Positions 22,279 to 36,480 of a stretch of 64,000 nt of DNA are shown in pieces (within the stretch, counting starts at the first letter, position 1; each line of letters begins with the position of its first letter). The position numbers were made by a program, and so were the translations under genes. Source of the DNA: Fremontodendron californicum (lineage: Eukaryota; Streptophyta; Magnoliopsida; Malvales; Malvaceae); assembly GCA_030761205.1 (NCBI GenBank), contig JAULJL010000010.1, forward strand, positions 31,634,022 through 31,698,021. Reading direction: 5' to 3'. Under the pieces are notes generated by a model that saw only the letters and a program-made list of their open reading frames with translations, was not told the DNA's origin and searched no databases.

Positions 22279-25200
22279 ATGGAGCTGAAAGTTTCATCGC
22301 CTAAGCTTAGTGGTCTTTCTCCTCCTGTTTGTGTTAGTGATCCTGAGGAGAAGGAAGTCAGTGATGAGGATGATGACGATCGCAACCATAAGCATCGTAG
22401 GCAGGAGACACACTCTCAATCATTAGAGACAGATTCTATGGATCCAGTTTTTACAAGGCCATACAGAAAGCGCAATAAACCTTTTGAAAATGGGCATTCT
22501 TTCAGAGAAAATGAATCTCAAGCAGGTGAAACCTGGAAAAATTATAGCAGTTTGCCTCTAGACAAAGACTTGACATCTAAGTTTGATAGAAGACGCCCTG
22601 GATTAGCATCACTTCCCCGAGGACATTTGGATCTGAACCAAAGAATTAGGTCAAACCAAATGTTTAGTGGAGATTTTGGTCCTGGTAGGGGAAGAGGAAG
22701 GGATAACTCTTCTTGGAATCAACGTGATTCTAGGTTCAACTCAGTTGATATTGCTTCTCAGATGGTTCAGCCAGGATCTGTCGCTCCAAGTCTCTTTGCA
22801 GGAAGGGGATTGCCAAATGTTTCAAATGCACAAAGCCCATCATGGAGTGCCTTTGGGCTTATGCCCGGAATACCAAATGGTGGCCCTATTGGTTTACAAG
22901 GGGCGCTCAGGCCACCGACGAATTCTTTGTTGAATATGGGCATTCCTCGCCAACGTTGTAGAGACTTTGAGGAGCGTGGATTTTGTCTAAGAGGAGACAT
23001 GTGCCCAATGGAGCATGGTGTCAATCATATTGTTGTTGAAGATGTTCAGGTATTCATTTTGCTATCGTCCATTTTGATTCTGACATGTGGTAGCTTATAC
23101 CGTTTTCCATGAGCCTTTACAAAATGATAAAGAAAATCGCATCATATGGCAATGTAATTTCAGTAAGGACCAGCCAGGGAGGTTACCATATGCATCCGGT
23201 TTATCTTCTCTGGCTACCAACAGAAAGTTTAGGATGAACGATGTGCAAAAATGATTTAGACTGTTAATATTTCCTTTTTAACATCTTTTAAATGCTTGGT
23301 GGCAATGTTACTGCATTAAAATGCTGCACTACCACCTGAGGCAGGGGTTTAATTCTTGTTGCTTTGAGTTCATTTACCTGAGCTTTGCTGTTATGTTTCT
23401 ATCTAAATATTATAATTCTGCCAAATATTCTCATGCTACTTTCTAATAATTTTATCTGCTGTCATCCTTTTTTTTTTCCTTGTACTTTTGCTGATCTCCT
23501 TTTTACTTTTCAACCATCCCTTAACCAACAAAAGTAACACGCATACCAGATAGATTACCTGCTTACACAAATCTTTCAGTATCTTCTTGAAGGGAAGCCC
23601 CTGGATAGTATGGGGTTACTTACACAAATCAAGAAAATTTATGCCTATAGTTATAGATCAATTTCCTGCTTTAAGCATTGACTAAATGTACTACATGAAT
23701 AGCGTTCTCTGCAATTAGACTTTTCTAACATCATTGGTATGTGCTCCATGATCTATATTGACTGATGGAGTGGCTTCTTTTGCAATTTATAGTGTCATCT
23801 AACTGATTATATCATTCATAATGTACACGCTGTTCTGAATTCCAAATTGCCTTCGTAGAAAAGTTCCTTCCTAGGCTTTGATTCTTATTATCAACTTGAA
23901 ACAGCTAGCATTCCCCATGTATTCAAGTTACAAGTATCTTCTTCTGATTTGCAGAGTCTGTCACAGTTTAACCTTCCTGTTACAATTCCAAGTGCACAAC
24001 TATTGGCAACCCCCGCTAGACATGGAGCACTACCTTCAGGTGTTCCTCCTTCAACCACTTTGATGAACAGAAAGGGTCTACATAGCAAAAGTAGCAAGCC
24101 TGGAATGACTGACGATGCCTTAGGTTTGAATGGTGCATATACTGGTTCGACTAGTGCAAGTGTTGCTGATTTATATGATCCTGATCAACCCTTGTGGAAT
24201 AACAATGGCCCAGAGGCATCGGCAGCACTCTCAGGACTACGTTCATCCAAGATTGATGAAACGGAACCCTTGCTAAATGATGATATCGCTGATCATCATC
24301 ATGGAAGGTTACGTGATAGTGCTGATAATGAATTGCCAATTAGAAGCACTGGGTCACAGGGCACAAGTTTGTCTGTTTGGGGTAGAATTGGTAGCTCAAG
24401 AAGTAGAATAGACACAAAAGAGAAAATTGATCTCACGCCGTTGGACTATCTTGAGAATGAAACCAAGGAAGAACAAGAAGCACTTCCCAGCCCTCAAGGC
24501 ACTTCTCATCAGGTAAAGCGGATCAGCACCGAGGATGATGGCTCCAAAGTTATGGATTCATCATTCAAGTCACAGACTGATACTATGCGTAATAGCAGAA
24601 AACCAACTCAAAAGGCACTTCGTACACTGTTTGTAAATGGGATTCCGCAGAAAAGTAACAAAAGAGAGGCTCTTCTTTCTCATTTTCGTAAGTTTGGAGA
24701 GGTTATTGACATTTATATTCCATTAAATAGTGAACGGGCCTTCGTCCAGTTTTCAAGGAGGGAAGAGGCAGAAGCTGCTCTGAAGGCACCTGATGCTGTA
24801 ATGGGTAACCGCTTTATTAAGCTCTGGTGGGCTAATCGGGATAGCGTACCTGATGATGGCATAAACAGTGGCAGCGGTGTAGCAGTAACTCCACATGGTC
24901 CAACAGTTTCTGTTATTCCAGCTCAGCCTGTTGTTAATAGAGGAAAGGATAATCTTCAACCTACTGCTCAGAAGAGCAATGTTGTCCATGATGCTGACTT
25001 GCCTTCTCTGAATTCCCCTAAGCCTGCTAGCATGAATGGTCCCAAGGTTCCACTTCCATTGCAGAAAAAGTTAGAGACATTGGAGCAGATGAAAGAGGAA
25101 CTACGCAAGAAGCAGGAAATGCTGGAGCAGAAGCGGAATGACTTCCGGCGCCAGTTGGACAAACTTCGGAAACAAGTATTGGGAACTTTCTTTACTCTTA

Positions 25201-26859
25201 TATACCATAGTCCTAAATATGCGCTTCTTCAGTAATTTTACATGTCCAAAGAACTGTTATGTGTAGCAAACAGGTTCAGAAATTGCATGTTTTCATAGTA
25301 TTTTTTAATGAACCAGAATGCTGTAGCTAAGTGATGAAAACTTCACTGGTGGCTATTGGGCATTGTCAAAATGCATGCCTTTTATTTTCCCATAGTTTAA
25401 CTACATACACATGCTGAACGAGTTGAGAGAGAATGATGAAACAGAACATGAGGGTTTTAAAATATAAATGTGGGATATTATCCCCTAATTTTTCCAGGTT
25501 TAACATTTGTGGCAACCTTTTGCAGCCTAGTGTTGTCAAGCGTGATCTACTGACTGAGCAAGCTGCTAAGAGGCAAAAGGTGGGAATTGCAGCTGATCCT
25601 GCAAAAGCTTCAACTCCAAGTTACTCTGAACCTGGTGCTTCTGCAGCAACACCATGCACTATAGGGATGACAGATAAGAACAAATCAACAGAGAATGTTG
25701 TATCTCACAGTCCAAAATCAAATACCACCATGGCATTGCAGGAGTCTAGGAGCTCAAAGCAGCAATCTCGTCCGTTAGCACCTGTAGGGCATCCATTCCT
25801 GATGAATAAATACAAATTGGACAACCGACCTACTGCTTTTAGAGTTATTCCACCATTGCCTTCTGGTTTTGCAGATGTGAGTCTCTCTCCTTCTCCTCCT
25901 CGAGAAAATTGTATTTGCTCCATCTTTTAGTAGGTTGGTTTTTACCATGATTCTTCTTCTATTCCATTTTGAAAATGAAAAGATAAAAGAAGCACATTTC
26001 ACAAACAATGGGTCTTCGTAGTATGTCTAGTTATTTGCAATGATGAATTATTCCAAAGGTGAAAGGCATAGCACAAGGCATGTGATAATGAATAGAGAGC
26101 TTTATGTTCTTGCACACAAAAATATGCGTGTCATCAAATGTATTTGTGTGCTCTTTACATGATTATTGAGAATTGAATTATACTTGTTTCTGGTTTTTTG
26201 TTTTTTACCTGAATATTTTGATCCCTTGGGCATATTGTTGGAATATGGCTTCTTTTTGAGGGGCTGTTGTTCTTAGCCCCCAAATTTACCTAATCTAAAT
26301 AAAAAAGGTCTTCAGTCAATGGCATAAACTCAATTGACTTTTCTGTTTTTCTTTGTTGTCAATGAGAGGTTATTGAAATCTGTCTGTCAATTAGGTTGAT
26401 GTTTTGAAGGAACATTTCTTACAATATGGTGATCTTTCCGCTGTGGAGCTAGAAGATGCGGAAAACGATGACGATATGGGATCCGAGGCATTGAATAATT
26501 GCTCAGTTCTTATAACTTACAGCACGCGCCGCTCGGCAGAAAGGGCATACGTAAATGGTAAATGCTGGCAAGGCAATAATTTGCAGTTTACATGGTTGAT
26601 ATCTAGCAATTCTAGCAATGACCCTAGTAGCAAAGAAGCTTCGTCCTCCACACCAAAGGGGTCTTTAGAAGCTGATGTCCAGACAGAAGGAAAATTAGCA
26701 TGCAATGTCTCCCAGGAAGTTGTTGCTTCAGGTAATGGGGAATCTGAGTATTCAGAAGGAGAGAGTCTTGTTGAGCATATGGAATTGCCTGAAGTTTCAG
26801 AGCATAGTCCATCCGCAACGTCTAGTGCGAAAGAGTCATATAAAGGCGACACATTTTGA
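22279..26859 (+). CDS. CCCH zinc finger and RRM RNA-binding protein, C3H41-like (RBM26/27 family)
   Basis: An expected nuclear RNA-binding protein; animal RBM26/27 relatives act in nuclear RNA turnover (family knowledge). Coding exons 22279-23049, 23955-25175, 25526-25876 and 26395-26859 are all phase 0 and join to 935 aa, near the ~900 aa I recall for Arabidopsis At3g27700. Parts: an acidic N-terminus (EEKEVSDEDDDD); an RG-rich patch (GPGRGRGRD); a CCCH finger at 227-246 with C-x8-C-x5-C-x3-H spacing; a central low-complexity region; RRM1 at about 480-555 (TLFVNGIP ... RAFVQF); a Glu/Lys/Gln coiled coil at about 626-664; and a C-terminal RRM-like fold around 770-845 interrupted by intron 3. 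ATG 22279 (MELKVSSPKLSG) is chosen because the in-frame sequence upstream looks like leader. The molecular role in plants is not established. Confidence 0.88.
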
Positions 26860-27325
26860 GGACGAGAGCTGTTTTCGGATTTGTACAGTGAGGTAAAATG
26901 TTCAATCTATTTATCTCTTTAATTACTGAAATTTCTTTTTTTTTTCCCCCAGTATGTCTGTCTTGTTTGATGCATGGGATATGTAAAAATGGAATTTTCT
27001 GATCTTCTAATTGCCACCACAAGGTTGACAGTTAATTGAGTGGCAAATTGTATGGTCTTTTGAGATTAGTTTTGTAGGACTAAAAGGGATCAAAGTAAAA
27101 TATTTATGTTGAGATTACTTGAATTTTACATGAAAAATCTTTGGGAACTGATTCCCATTTCAGTTTTATATTATCTTGCACTTGCAGAATTGATTCTTGA
27201 GTTCCATAATACTTCATAAACTTTTATTATTAATAATAATAAAACTATTTTTTATATGAAAAATTATTCATGAGTGGAGTTTTTAGACTCTATAAATGAA
27301 GCTAGTAGGATGATACATATTGTTT

Positions 27326-28152
27326 TAGGTGGTGTTTGGTATGGATCACTCCAAAAATCATTGTGTTCTATACATGGTGAATAGATCACTATGTTTAGTA
27401 AGTATTTGTGGCAGTGATCTTGGATCATCGAGAGTGATCAGATCACTACCTTGGAGGGTGATTTAATTCCCATCTAAAAGGGGTGAAATTTTTATCAAGG
27501 TGAAGTGATATGTAAAATCAATCACAGTCAATATTATCCATTTAATATGTGAATTAAAAATTTACTTTTTTTCAAAATTATATTTATTTTATAATTATAA
27601 ATTTTTATATTTTTAAACTAATATTCATTTTACCAAATTCAAAAAATAAATTTAGTGTTAATTTTTATGACCTTTTTAAAAAATATATTATATATATAAC
27701 AAATCTTTTTGTTTTCTTTAATTATGATTTTAATAGATATAAGTGTTATTTTCTAATTCAAATATTTTTTTTACATAATTTATATTATAAATATTAGTTT
27801 ACTTATCAATAAATATATTTGTTAATTTTATAATTAATTATACCTAATTATAAAGTAAATAAAAGATTACTAGTATTTTATAAATTATTATTTTTGAATA
27901 ACATTAAAATCATTAACTTGTGTAATTATTACAATATGCATGGTTATTTTGATATTTTTGAATAAAATAATATTTAATTTTTAGTAACATCAAACACTGT
28001 GATCATTAATTTTCAAAAATTAATGATTATTAACCTTATTGACCAAAGAAAGTGATTACAAATCAGAAGTGATAAGATCATCCTAATAATGAGATCACCT
28101 CGATGATTAAATTACAATTGTGATATTAAAAATGATATCAAATACTATCTTA
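27326..28152. mobile_element. Putative non-autonomous DNA transposon, about 0.83 kb
   Basis: The left end TTAGGTGGTGTTTGGTATGG and the complement of the right end CTAAGATAGTATTTGATATC are similar over about 20 bp, like the TAGGTGGTGTTTGGTA ends of many plant hAT MITEs. Internally there are repeated gatcact/agtgatc blocks near both ends. I could not find a convincing target duplication. Confidence 0.4.
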
Positions 28153-28564
28153 GGGTATATTAATTTAACAAAAAAAAAAAAAAACTAATTATAAAATAGT
28201 GTATCAGTAATAAACTTTTATTATATTTAATATTATTTAAATATTTCTTTAAATAATATATTATTTATATATTTTTAAAAAATAATGCTCTAGATAAAGC
28301 TTAATCTAACTTAACCTTCTATATTTTTTTATTCTCTTTTGAGAATCTCAAGTTTGAAATTCATAATCCAAAATCATTTAAATTAACTCCTAAAGAATTA
28401 AGCTTTTGTGTATAAACATAAAATTCAAACTAGAAAAATATATTCTATCACAAAAGATTGAACTGGTACAAATTAAATATTAAGAGTTTGTTTGATACAA
28501 ATTACAGATTAAAGGTTTATTTTAGTGCAAATTAAAGATTTAGGATTTATTTGGTGTAATAAAA

Positions 28565-28565
<1 letters not shown>

Positions 28566-28625
<60 letters not shown>
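28566..28625. repeat. (TA)n microsatellite, about 60 bp
   Basis: An uninterrupted TA dinucleotide run immediately beside the first fold-back element. It is likely to be length-variable. Confidence 0.95.
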
Positions 28626-28628
<3 letters not shown>

Positions 28629-28635
28629 AGGAGAG

Positions 28636-29007
28636 ATCCACTTATATTAGTGTAAAACTAAGTTAGTTTTACATATTTTCATAACTTTTTATACGATTTA
28701 TATTTCTTTAATCCGACTGTCGTATTTCATGTTTTATTCATATAGATCATGCACGTCGAGTTTCCAGTAAATTAAAGATGTCTAATTATTTGTTAGATGT
28801 AAAAAAATTTCAACCATTGAATATATATTGAAAAAGACAGTATTCTCGATCAATATGATAGAGATATCGGATCAATTCAAAACTTTATGTGCACGACGAA
28901 TACAATTATATTATTAAATACAACATTCGGTCTGTTAAAGTATAAATCTTATAAAAAGTTACGGAAGTGTGTAAAATTAACTTAGTTTTACACTAATATA
29001 AGTGGAT
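28636..29007 (-). mobile_element. Fold-back MITE copy 1 (ACTAATATAAGTGG ends)
   Basis: Ends ATCCACTTATATTAGTGTAA and its complement pair over about 70 bp, through 'cataacttttTATACGATTTATA'. AGAGGAG occurs just outside both ends. The middle contains 'catgcacgtcgagttt' and 'attctcgatcaatatgat', matching copies at 29018 and 41101 in the opposite orientation. Confidence 0.75.
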
Positions 29008-29017
29008 ATAGAGGAGG

Positions 29018-29390
29018 GATCAATTTACACTAGTGTAAAGCTAAAGTTATTTTACACACTTTCATAATTTTTATACGATTTTTATTTCAAAAATCGACCG
29101 TTGGATTTAACAATATAATTGTCCTTGTCGTGCACGTAAAATTTCGAATCGATCCAATATCTATAGCCTATCGATCGAAAATACTATATTTTTTAATATA
29201 TATTTAACGGTTGAAAGTTTTTTACGTCGAATAAATAATTAAACATTTTGAATTTACTCGAAACTCGACGTGCATGATCTACGTTAATAAAACATGAAAT
29301 ATGAAGGTCGAATTAAACAAATATAAATCATGTAAAAAATTATGAAAGTGTGTAAAATAATTTTAATTTTACACTAGTGTAAGTGAATTT
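29018..29390 (+). mobile_element. Fold-back MITE copy 2
   Basis: Starts within AATTTACACTAGTGTAAAG and ends ACACTAGTGTAAGTGAATT, with about 75 bp of imperfect terminal inverted repeat. It lies about 10 bp from copy 1 and points the other way, sharing 'gtgcacgtaaaatttcgaat' and 'cgaaactcgacgtgcatgat'. Confidence 0.75.
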
Positions 29391-29393
29391 CTC

Positions 29394-29430
<37 letters not shown>

Positions 29431-31058
29431 AATAAATAAATTGTTTCAAAAGATAGTCAAAGAATAGTTAAAGAATGATTGAAACTTGAAAGTAAATTAA
29501 GGTTTAAAGAAGCAATATGCCTAATTTTTCTTTACCCATTCTTTGATACATTAAGAAATTATTTTTAAGACACGGCTTGGTATTTCACTATTTTGGGATG
29601 GTTACATCGTTTTGTTATCATTAGATCGAGTCGGTTATTAAAAAATTTGTTTGTACAATGTTGGGTCCGATGAACTCAAAAAGTTCAAATTATTGTTTTA
29701 AAAAAAATATATATTTTTAATTAAATTTAAATATTATTTATTTATTAAATAATATTTTGAATCGATCCAAACTTTAAAAACACAAATCCTAGACCCAATT
29801 CTATTGCGATAAATCCGACTCTTTGAATAATATTTTAAATTGTCAGACGTAAACATTTGTGGATGTTAATAAACGCCAAAAATACATAAAAAGAAACCTA
29901 AAACTGATAAATAGCATAGCGAACGTGCGTGCGGGTGCTGGACCCCTTAACAATACTATTGCACCAACCAAAGGGAAAATCGGAATATTGGAATGGGAAG
30001 AATGGCCTGTGGTGGGGGTATGTGTAAATAAGTTGGTCCAATTTAAGCACACAGATATAATGAATTTTCATTCGTTTTGCCGAAAGTTTACATTCTAGAT
30101 AAACATCAATAAAGAATTACCATATTCAAATTCGATATCATTTATTATCGAGATGAAGGAATTAATTGGTTGAACCGACCCTTTATTAGTTGCATCAATC
30201 TCATCTTTGATGTTGAGATTTTGTTATTTGGATCATTGATTAATGTTTCATTTAAATAAATTTCTTTTATCGTATTATCTTTTATAATTAAATTATAAAA
30301 TTATAAAATGATATCGTATATATATATATATATATATATGTTCATATGACATGTTTTGAGACCCACTGGACTTTAATTGCCCCATTGAAAGGTACATCTA
30401 ATCAAATCAATCAAAATCTTAAAAAAAAAAAAAATTGTAATAGAGCTGTCTTTGGTTTTGGACCTCTTGGGTCAGTTTTTTGATCCTTTATTTGTTTTCC
30501 TTCTTGGGCGGTTGTGTGGTGGTGGCCCGAGCTAACTTGAAAACGAAAGATTTTTAATAAGTGAAAATGGGTGTAGACCTTTTGGGACCCATTGTTCTTT
30601 TAGGCTTATTACCATCAACCTTTTTTATGCCTTTTTTCCGAGTTTGCGCTCGCGTGCTCCTGCCTCATTGAAAGACATAGAGGATCTTTGAGTTTTGAGA
30701 AGAGAAATTATCTCATATATAGTTGGTAAAGTTTTTAAATTTTACAAGCATTTTTAAATAAATGACACATTTTTTTTTGAAATATAGTAAAAAATATATA
30801 TATATATATATAAGATATGTGATAATTTTTTAATTTTGTTTGTAAAATTAAAAAATTCTATTATCAATGTATCAAAGACGAATCCTTTTAAAATCTTTAA
30901 AACCTCAAATATTCTTCCCAACACCCCCCTCTTATCTCTCTCATTTCTCGATCTGTCTTTGTTGTACTATACTTTCACTTTACCCCCATTCATACCGAAA
31001 TTACACATGAAAAACCACCTAAACACTCAGCAACTAGAATTAGTTTAGTTGTATAAGG

Positions 31059-31521
31059 TAGAGGTGTTTATCGTCGAACCGAGCTGGGTTCGGGCCGGGT
31101 TTATGCATGGTATTAACATCATATATGCTTGTCTAAGCTCGGCTCGACCCGAAATATGGGCCTCAAATTTTACCAAAGCCCGTTTAGGCCCGCCCATATA
31201 TATATATATATTTAAAAATATATATTATTTTTTATTTAATCTTTAATAATTTTATTTTTTTTGTTAAGTTTTTAAACATGGACAACTTAACATATTTTTT
31301 AATATTATATATATTTAATCTTTATATGACATAAATAACATAATATATATATATATAAATAATATATTATTTAATTAAAAAGGGCCGGGTCTTTTTTTAA
31401 AGGGGCTTTTTTTTTTTTTTGCCCAAGCCCATTTTTCAGACTTAATATTTTTGTCCAAACCCTCCCAAATATGGGCGAGCCTTCGAGCTTGGGTGGGTAG
31501 CCCGGCTCTTGGACAGGTCTA
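31059..31521. mobile_element. hAT-like non-autonomous element with GGCCCG-rich ends
   Basis: 463 bp, starting TAGAGGTGTTTA and ending GGACAGGTCTA (imperfect inverted ends). It is flanked by a perfect 8-bp duplication GTATAAGG (31051-31058 and 31522-31529). The subterminal parts are rich in GGGCCGGG/GCCCG; the centre is TA-rich. The same family is at 45827. Confidence 0.8.
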
Positions 31522-34500
31522 GTATAAGGATAGAGTTTTTTTTTTTGACAATCAAAGTTCAATTCTTATAAAAAAAATCCGATCTGAAAGTAAAATTCTG
31601 AATGTACTAGAATACGGGGTTTAACAAAATTGATTTATACTGTCATTTTTAAGAAGTGACATCTAGTAGATATTCAAATCCCAATACCTGCAATCTCTTC
31701 TTTTATCTTCAGGTTAAGATTTTCTTTATATAAAAATAAATAAATTATGAATGTAATAACAGATATAAGAGAATGCACTCTTAAAATATATAAAGAGAAA
31801 TTAGATTTAAATAGAATCTGAAATACTAACGATCATATTATATATAAATATAAATGCACCTACTATCCTTTTTTAATCCACTAGACCAATTGATATTTGG
31901 CTTATAAATTTTTAAAGAACCCTAGCTGAGGCAGTATGGAAGGAAATGATCAATCGACACTCACATATTTTATATATATTGTTACTAATGAGATGAAAAA
32001 AGGTTTTAATTTTACAAAAATTCAGTTCAATATTGAAATTCGACTTTAAATTAATGTACAATTTCAAGTAATAAGTTTGTATTGAAAAGGGTGACACATG
32101 CATGTATCTAAACTTTTTAATTTGATCCCTTTTAAAACATGTTCTATATATAGTTAATATTTATCAGTATCTAATGATATTGATCAAAATGATATTTGAG
32201 AAAAGAAAAATATAATCAATGAATTTTTTTTTTTGATTTAGTAAAAATATATTAAATACAAAAAAAAAATCTAAAATAATAATTAAATAATCTTTAATCA
32301 GTGTCTATAAATATCGATTAACCGGACCTTTATTTATATATTATGATATGTACAATGATAGAACTGTCATATTATACTTTTTTTTCTCTCTCTTTTTTAT
32401 ATTTTAATGTTTGATTTAAAGTCACAATACAAAAGAAGAAAAAAAAGATGATAATGATAAAGATAAGGAACACCCCCACTCCTCTAAGAAAGATGTGATT
32501 GAGTAGAAGGAGACATTTTCCCTTATAACCCTTCAGCATTTTAAAGTTTCATTTTTGGATCATCTAGCTTTTATTTTAATTGGCCTTGATTCTCCATTCT
32601 TCTCTTTGATATAAACTATATATGCACTGATCATTAGGAAAGCAATAAATTCGATTTATATGGTTAATTAATTAACTTTTGACTAGCATTAAGGAAGGTG
32701 AAACATGGCCAAAAAAAAAAAAATCATAACAGTTGCAAACTTGCAAGATATAATAAGAATCTCTTTTAAATTATATAATAATGAATACCATTTTTGGCTG
32801 GCTATAGCTATAACTTCCACAACATGTGAATCAGCAGTAAAATTTGTTCCTCCATTAATGTCTTTTGAGGGGTCTAAAAATGGATGATGAATAGATGAAA
32901 ATGAGATAAAGCCAGAAAGGTGAGAAAACTGAGAAATCAAGAAAGAAAAAAACTTAAAAAGATCTTTCATGCAATTTAATTTTCTGTTGGTGCACGTACC
33001 CTTCACATGGAAAACAATCCCTTTATTCTTCCTACAAGGCTAGCTAGGCACATGTACTTTCCCACTGTTTCAGATAATGACAGTGTTTGCAGAGGATTGG
33101 GGAATTAATGGGAATTTTACAATAGTTTTGGGATGCTGGGAGACAGAAGGGCAATTGAAAATTAGTGTCGTATTTTTTAATTTTTATTATATTTAAGATG
33201 ATTTATAAATTTTAATATATTCGTGTTATTTTTTATATCATATCATATTTTTTATTATGTTATAGTTATTACGTTTTTTTATCATGTTATAATTATTTTT
33301 TTTATATCATATTTATATCGTATAATTATATCTTATCTAAAATTATTAGTAATAGGGAAAGGAAAGGGAAGTGAACAAATTTACAGTGTTACTTTTACTA
33401 TCTGTCCATGGAAAAATCTGGGTTTCTGATCAATTGAAGCAAGTTGCAACAGGCTTGAAAATTTGGTGTAAAAAAAGCTTTAATTAATATTACTCTGCTT
33501 TAAATATATATATATATATATATATATAAAAGAATATTACTAGAAACAATCTTTTAAATTTTTTCCCTTTGTTCACACTTAGGTCCTATGGCTAATGGGC
33601 TATGGCATATGCTTTTGGTTGGTTAAAAAGGAAAACCAGTCTTATTCAGTTGGATATATTACTTAGATTTTGAGCTAGCTAGCTAGTTTATTTTTTGTTT
33701 TTTTTTTTTTCTCCCTTTTTTATGATGGGGATGTTGATTTATTATTATGTTATTAGCTGATAACTGACATTTCATAAGGGGTGAAAACATAGAAAGTTTT
33801 ATCTTTTCCTTTTTAATACCAACTAACTACCAAGAACTTTCATTTGTCGATAAATCCAGAATATGCCTTGCTGTTGACTTGTAGACTTGCTAAATTAATA
33901 ATTTCAAACAAAGTAAATACAGTGATAATTTTGTGAAGTTTTTCTTACGGCAACTTAGTCAAAGAAAGACCAAATCAATATTTTACAAGATCCAATACGT
34001 TGAACCTATGAAGTCTATGTTTTTCGATTTTTTATATATTTTTTAAAATTATTATGTTCGATACATATATCGGACAGATACTCTAACATAATTATAAGAT
34101 TATAATCTTTTAAATATATAAATTTTTTTTTAAAAAATTAAATATATTATATCCGACACTTATCCGACAACACAATTTGTCATGCAATACCGTCAAGAAA
34201 GAAAATCTGAGAGTATTGAATTCATCAGAAACTGATGCCAAGGTGTTTGAGAGCATCAAAATTATTGTATCTGTTAATATCATAAAATAGGAAAAAAAAA
34301 TCAATGTATAATTAAGATCCTATTACTTTAAAAGCTGCATATAAACCAGTATAGTATAAATTTTATTAAACAGTTGGTGGCTTGCAGGTTTATATGTATA
34401 AACTATTGAAGGTTGGTGGCCTCAACAAGAATATAGTACTGACATTGAAATGACCCTTATAAAACTATTGTTAAGGGCAACAAAATAGGCATAACTTATA

Positions 34501-35325
34501 ATTGATGGGCATTTTCAGTTTCCCCAGCCCCAAGGATGCAAATCAAGTGCAGGACCAAATTAAGACCAAAAGTTAGGTTAGAGGCATATAGGATAAGCTT
34601 TCTTATTTAAAGCTAGAGTACAGTTAATTTGTCTTATTTGCCTTCTTAAACTTAAAGTAAATTAAAATGCAATTTTCAACTTTTTCCTGTTAGAATAGAG
34701 ATTGAGCTATGGGATAGATGTTCTTATTCTGGGTTTGATTTCCTATCCAAAAAGATGTTTAAACTCAAGCACCAAGGAAAATGAACTTTAGTGCTGGCTT
34801 GGAAACCTTCTCAGAAGCTACACTTTATGATCTTCATTAAGAAACTAATACATAATTTAGTTGATCACTTCAGTTAGTGGCTTATATTAAAAAAAAAAAA
34901 ATTGGTACAAAAGAGACCGTAATTTAAGGATAAAAAACGGGTTGTGAATACTGAGATTTGAATCACAAATTTGCTAAATGTCATATCTTAAAGATGACCG
35001 CATGAAACTAGACTAAATCCAGGGTTCATAGATATAGAAACTTTGAAAAACATATATATAGCAAGAACAGCAACATATAAAATGTTATATGGAGATGATT
35101 TTCACAAAGTAATAAGACACTAGCAATAACAATTCATAAGGGTATAATTGCATATCATAAAAATACCATGATATGACACATGGTCCCTTATCAAATTCCA
35201 TAACTAGAAAACCCTAGAGCTAGCCAAATATTGGGACCTCCCACCCACCTAAATAAACTTTCACATAGAAAATATTGATGCAATTCTACAATAATTTTTG
35301 CTTATTAATTACATGATACACAGCC

Positions 35326-35856
35326 TCACATGCTTCCACCATCTCCTGATCTTTCATTGTCTCCACCAGGATCATTGTTATTCCACTGAGAAGGATAATA
35401 AAACCCAGAATTTTGATTAAAAGAACTTCCCCCAGTACTTCCATGGCCGCCAGCTGATCTGATATTCCTTCCATAATGGGATGTTGCTGTTGCAGCTGGT
35501 GGCATTTCATTGTAGGCATAGCGGATTATATCAGCATTGGTAGCATCCAATTCCTTTTGGAGTCTAATTACTTGTCTTTGGAGGACTGAAATGGCTCCAA
35601 CACAGCCATAAACAGGATCTTTCATCCTTGCCTCAGCTTCATAGGCAAGGGAATTCACTGCATCTTCCCTTTGATGGGGTGCCACATCATTAAGCAGTTT
35701 GCTAACATTGCTTGCACCAAATATCTTGTGAACATTGATAAATTTTTGTGGCTCTTCAGGTGGAAAATATGGTGCAAAAATACAATCTGGCATGCATTTT
35801 CTCCTCAAGCACTTGCAGGCAGCACATGGAGAATTGGAATAGCTTGAAGAAGCCAT
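35326..35856 (-). CDS. LBD25: LOB-domain transcription factor, class I, LBD25-like
   Basis: A plant-specific nuclear DNA-binding factor of the AS2/LOB family. 176 aa in one coding exon. The LOB domain is complete: a C-x2-C-x6-C-x3-C block (CAACKCLRRKCMPDC, residues 9-23), the GAS block around FGASNVSKLLNDV, the invariant PHQREDAVNSLAYEAEAR stretch with DPVYGCVG, and a leucine-zipper-like ISVLQRQVIRLQKEL, which marks class I. The C-terminus is Ser/Gly/Asn-rich. MASSS at 35856 is chosen over the in-frame codon upstream, because an intron acceptor (ctgcag) sits 8 bases before the ATG. A matching 5'UTR donor could be near 36706. LBD25 is the closest relative I recall; the precise paralogue is uncertain. 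Confidence 0.9.
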   Translation of the reverse strand: MASSSYSNSPCAACKCLRRKCMPDCIFAPYFPPEEPQKFINVHKIFGASNVSKLLNDVAPHQREDAVNSLAYEAEARMKDPVYGCVGAISVLQRQVIRLQKELDATNADIIRYAYNEMPPAATATSHYGRNIRSAGGHGSTGGSSFNQNSGFYYPSQWNNNDPGGDNERSGDGGSM

Positions 35857-36445
35857 TTTCTGATCTGCAGCAAAAGAATTGCATGCATCAAAGCATATCA
35901 TAATTTGTCAACCATAATTAACTTTTTTTTTTCTTTTATCAAATTCTGTTCAAATGTGAGGTTATATATGGTTGATAAAATAAAAAAATTACCAGTATTA
36001 GTTGACTTTGTTAAACTGGGAAAAAAGGGGCTTTGTTCTGAACTCAATATATATTATATATCAAGACTTCTTGGAGAAACAACTAGGTTAAGCACCACAA
36101 AGATTTCATGAGAAATTGCTTAAAGAAAAACAGTCTCTACCATTTTCTTTTTCAAACAACTTTTGCTTTTTCTGACCTGCCAAGCAGCTTTCCTTGAATT
36201 TAAATACTCTACTGTCAGAAATAACATTTCATCTTAAAATTGTATCCACAAAAACCCAAAAGTCAAAAAAAATAAAAAATTAGAGGAAAAACAAAAACAT
36301 GTATCATTACATTAATTAACATACACAAACTCTAGGATTGTCTTGAATTTGGTCAAACAGTTGCATAAAATTGAAACAAACCCTTTTATCCTTGAGGACC
36401 ACAAAAATTTCCCAAGATTCCAGCATAGTATATCCTTTTTTTATG

Positions 36446-36480
<35 letters not shown>

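Larger units (their letters stand above)
26860..35325. other. Long AT-rich intergenic region without genes
   Basis: About 8.5 kb. It holds simple TA repeats (28566-28625, 29397-29425, 30318-30340, 33507-33528), two fold-back elements, one hAT-like GGCCCG element, an 0.8-kb putative transposon, an eroded CTATGTT MITE (about 34030-34175) and A/T tracts. About 34930-35015 resembles a tRNA-derived SINE in reverse. Short open frames here lack domain, splice or codon support. Confidence 0.65.
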
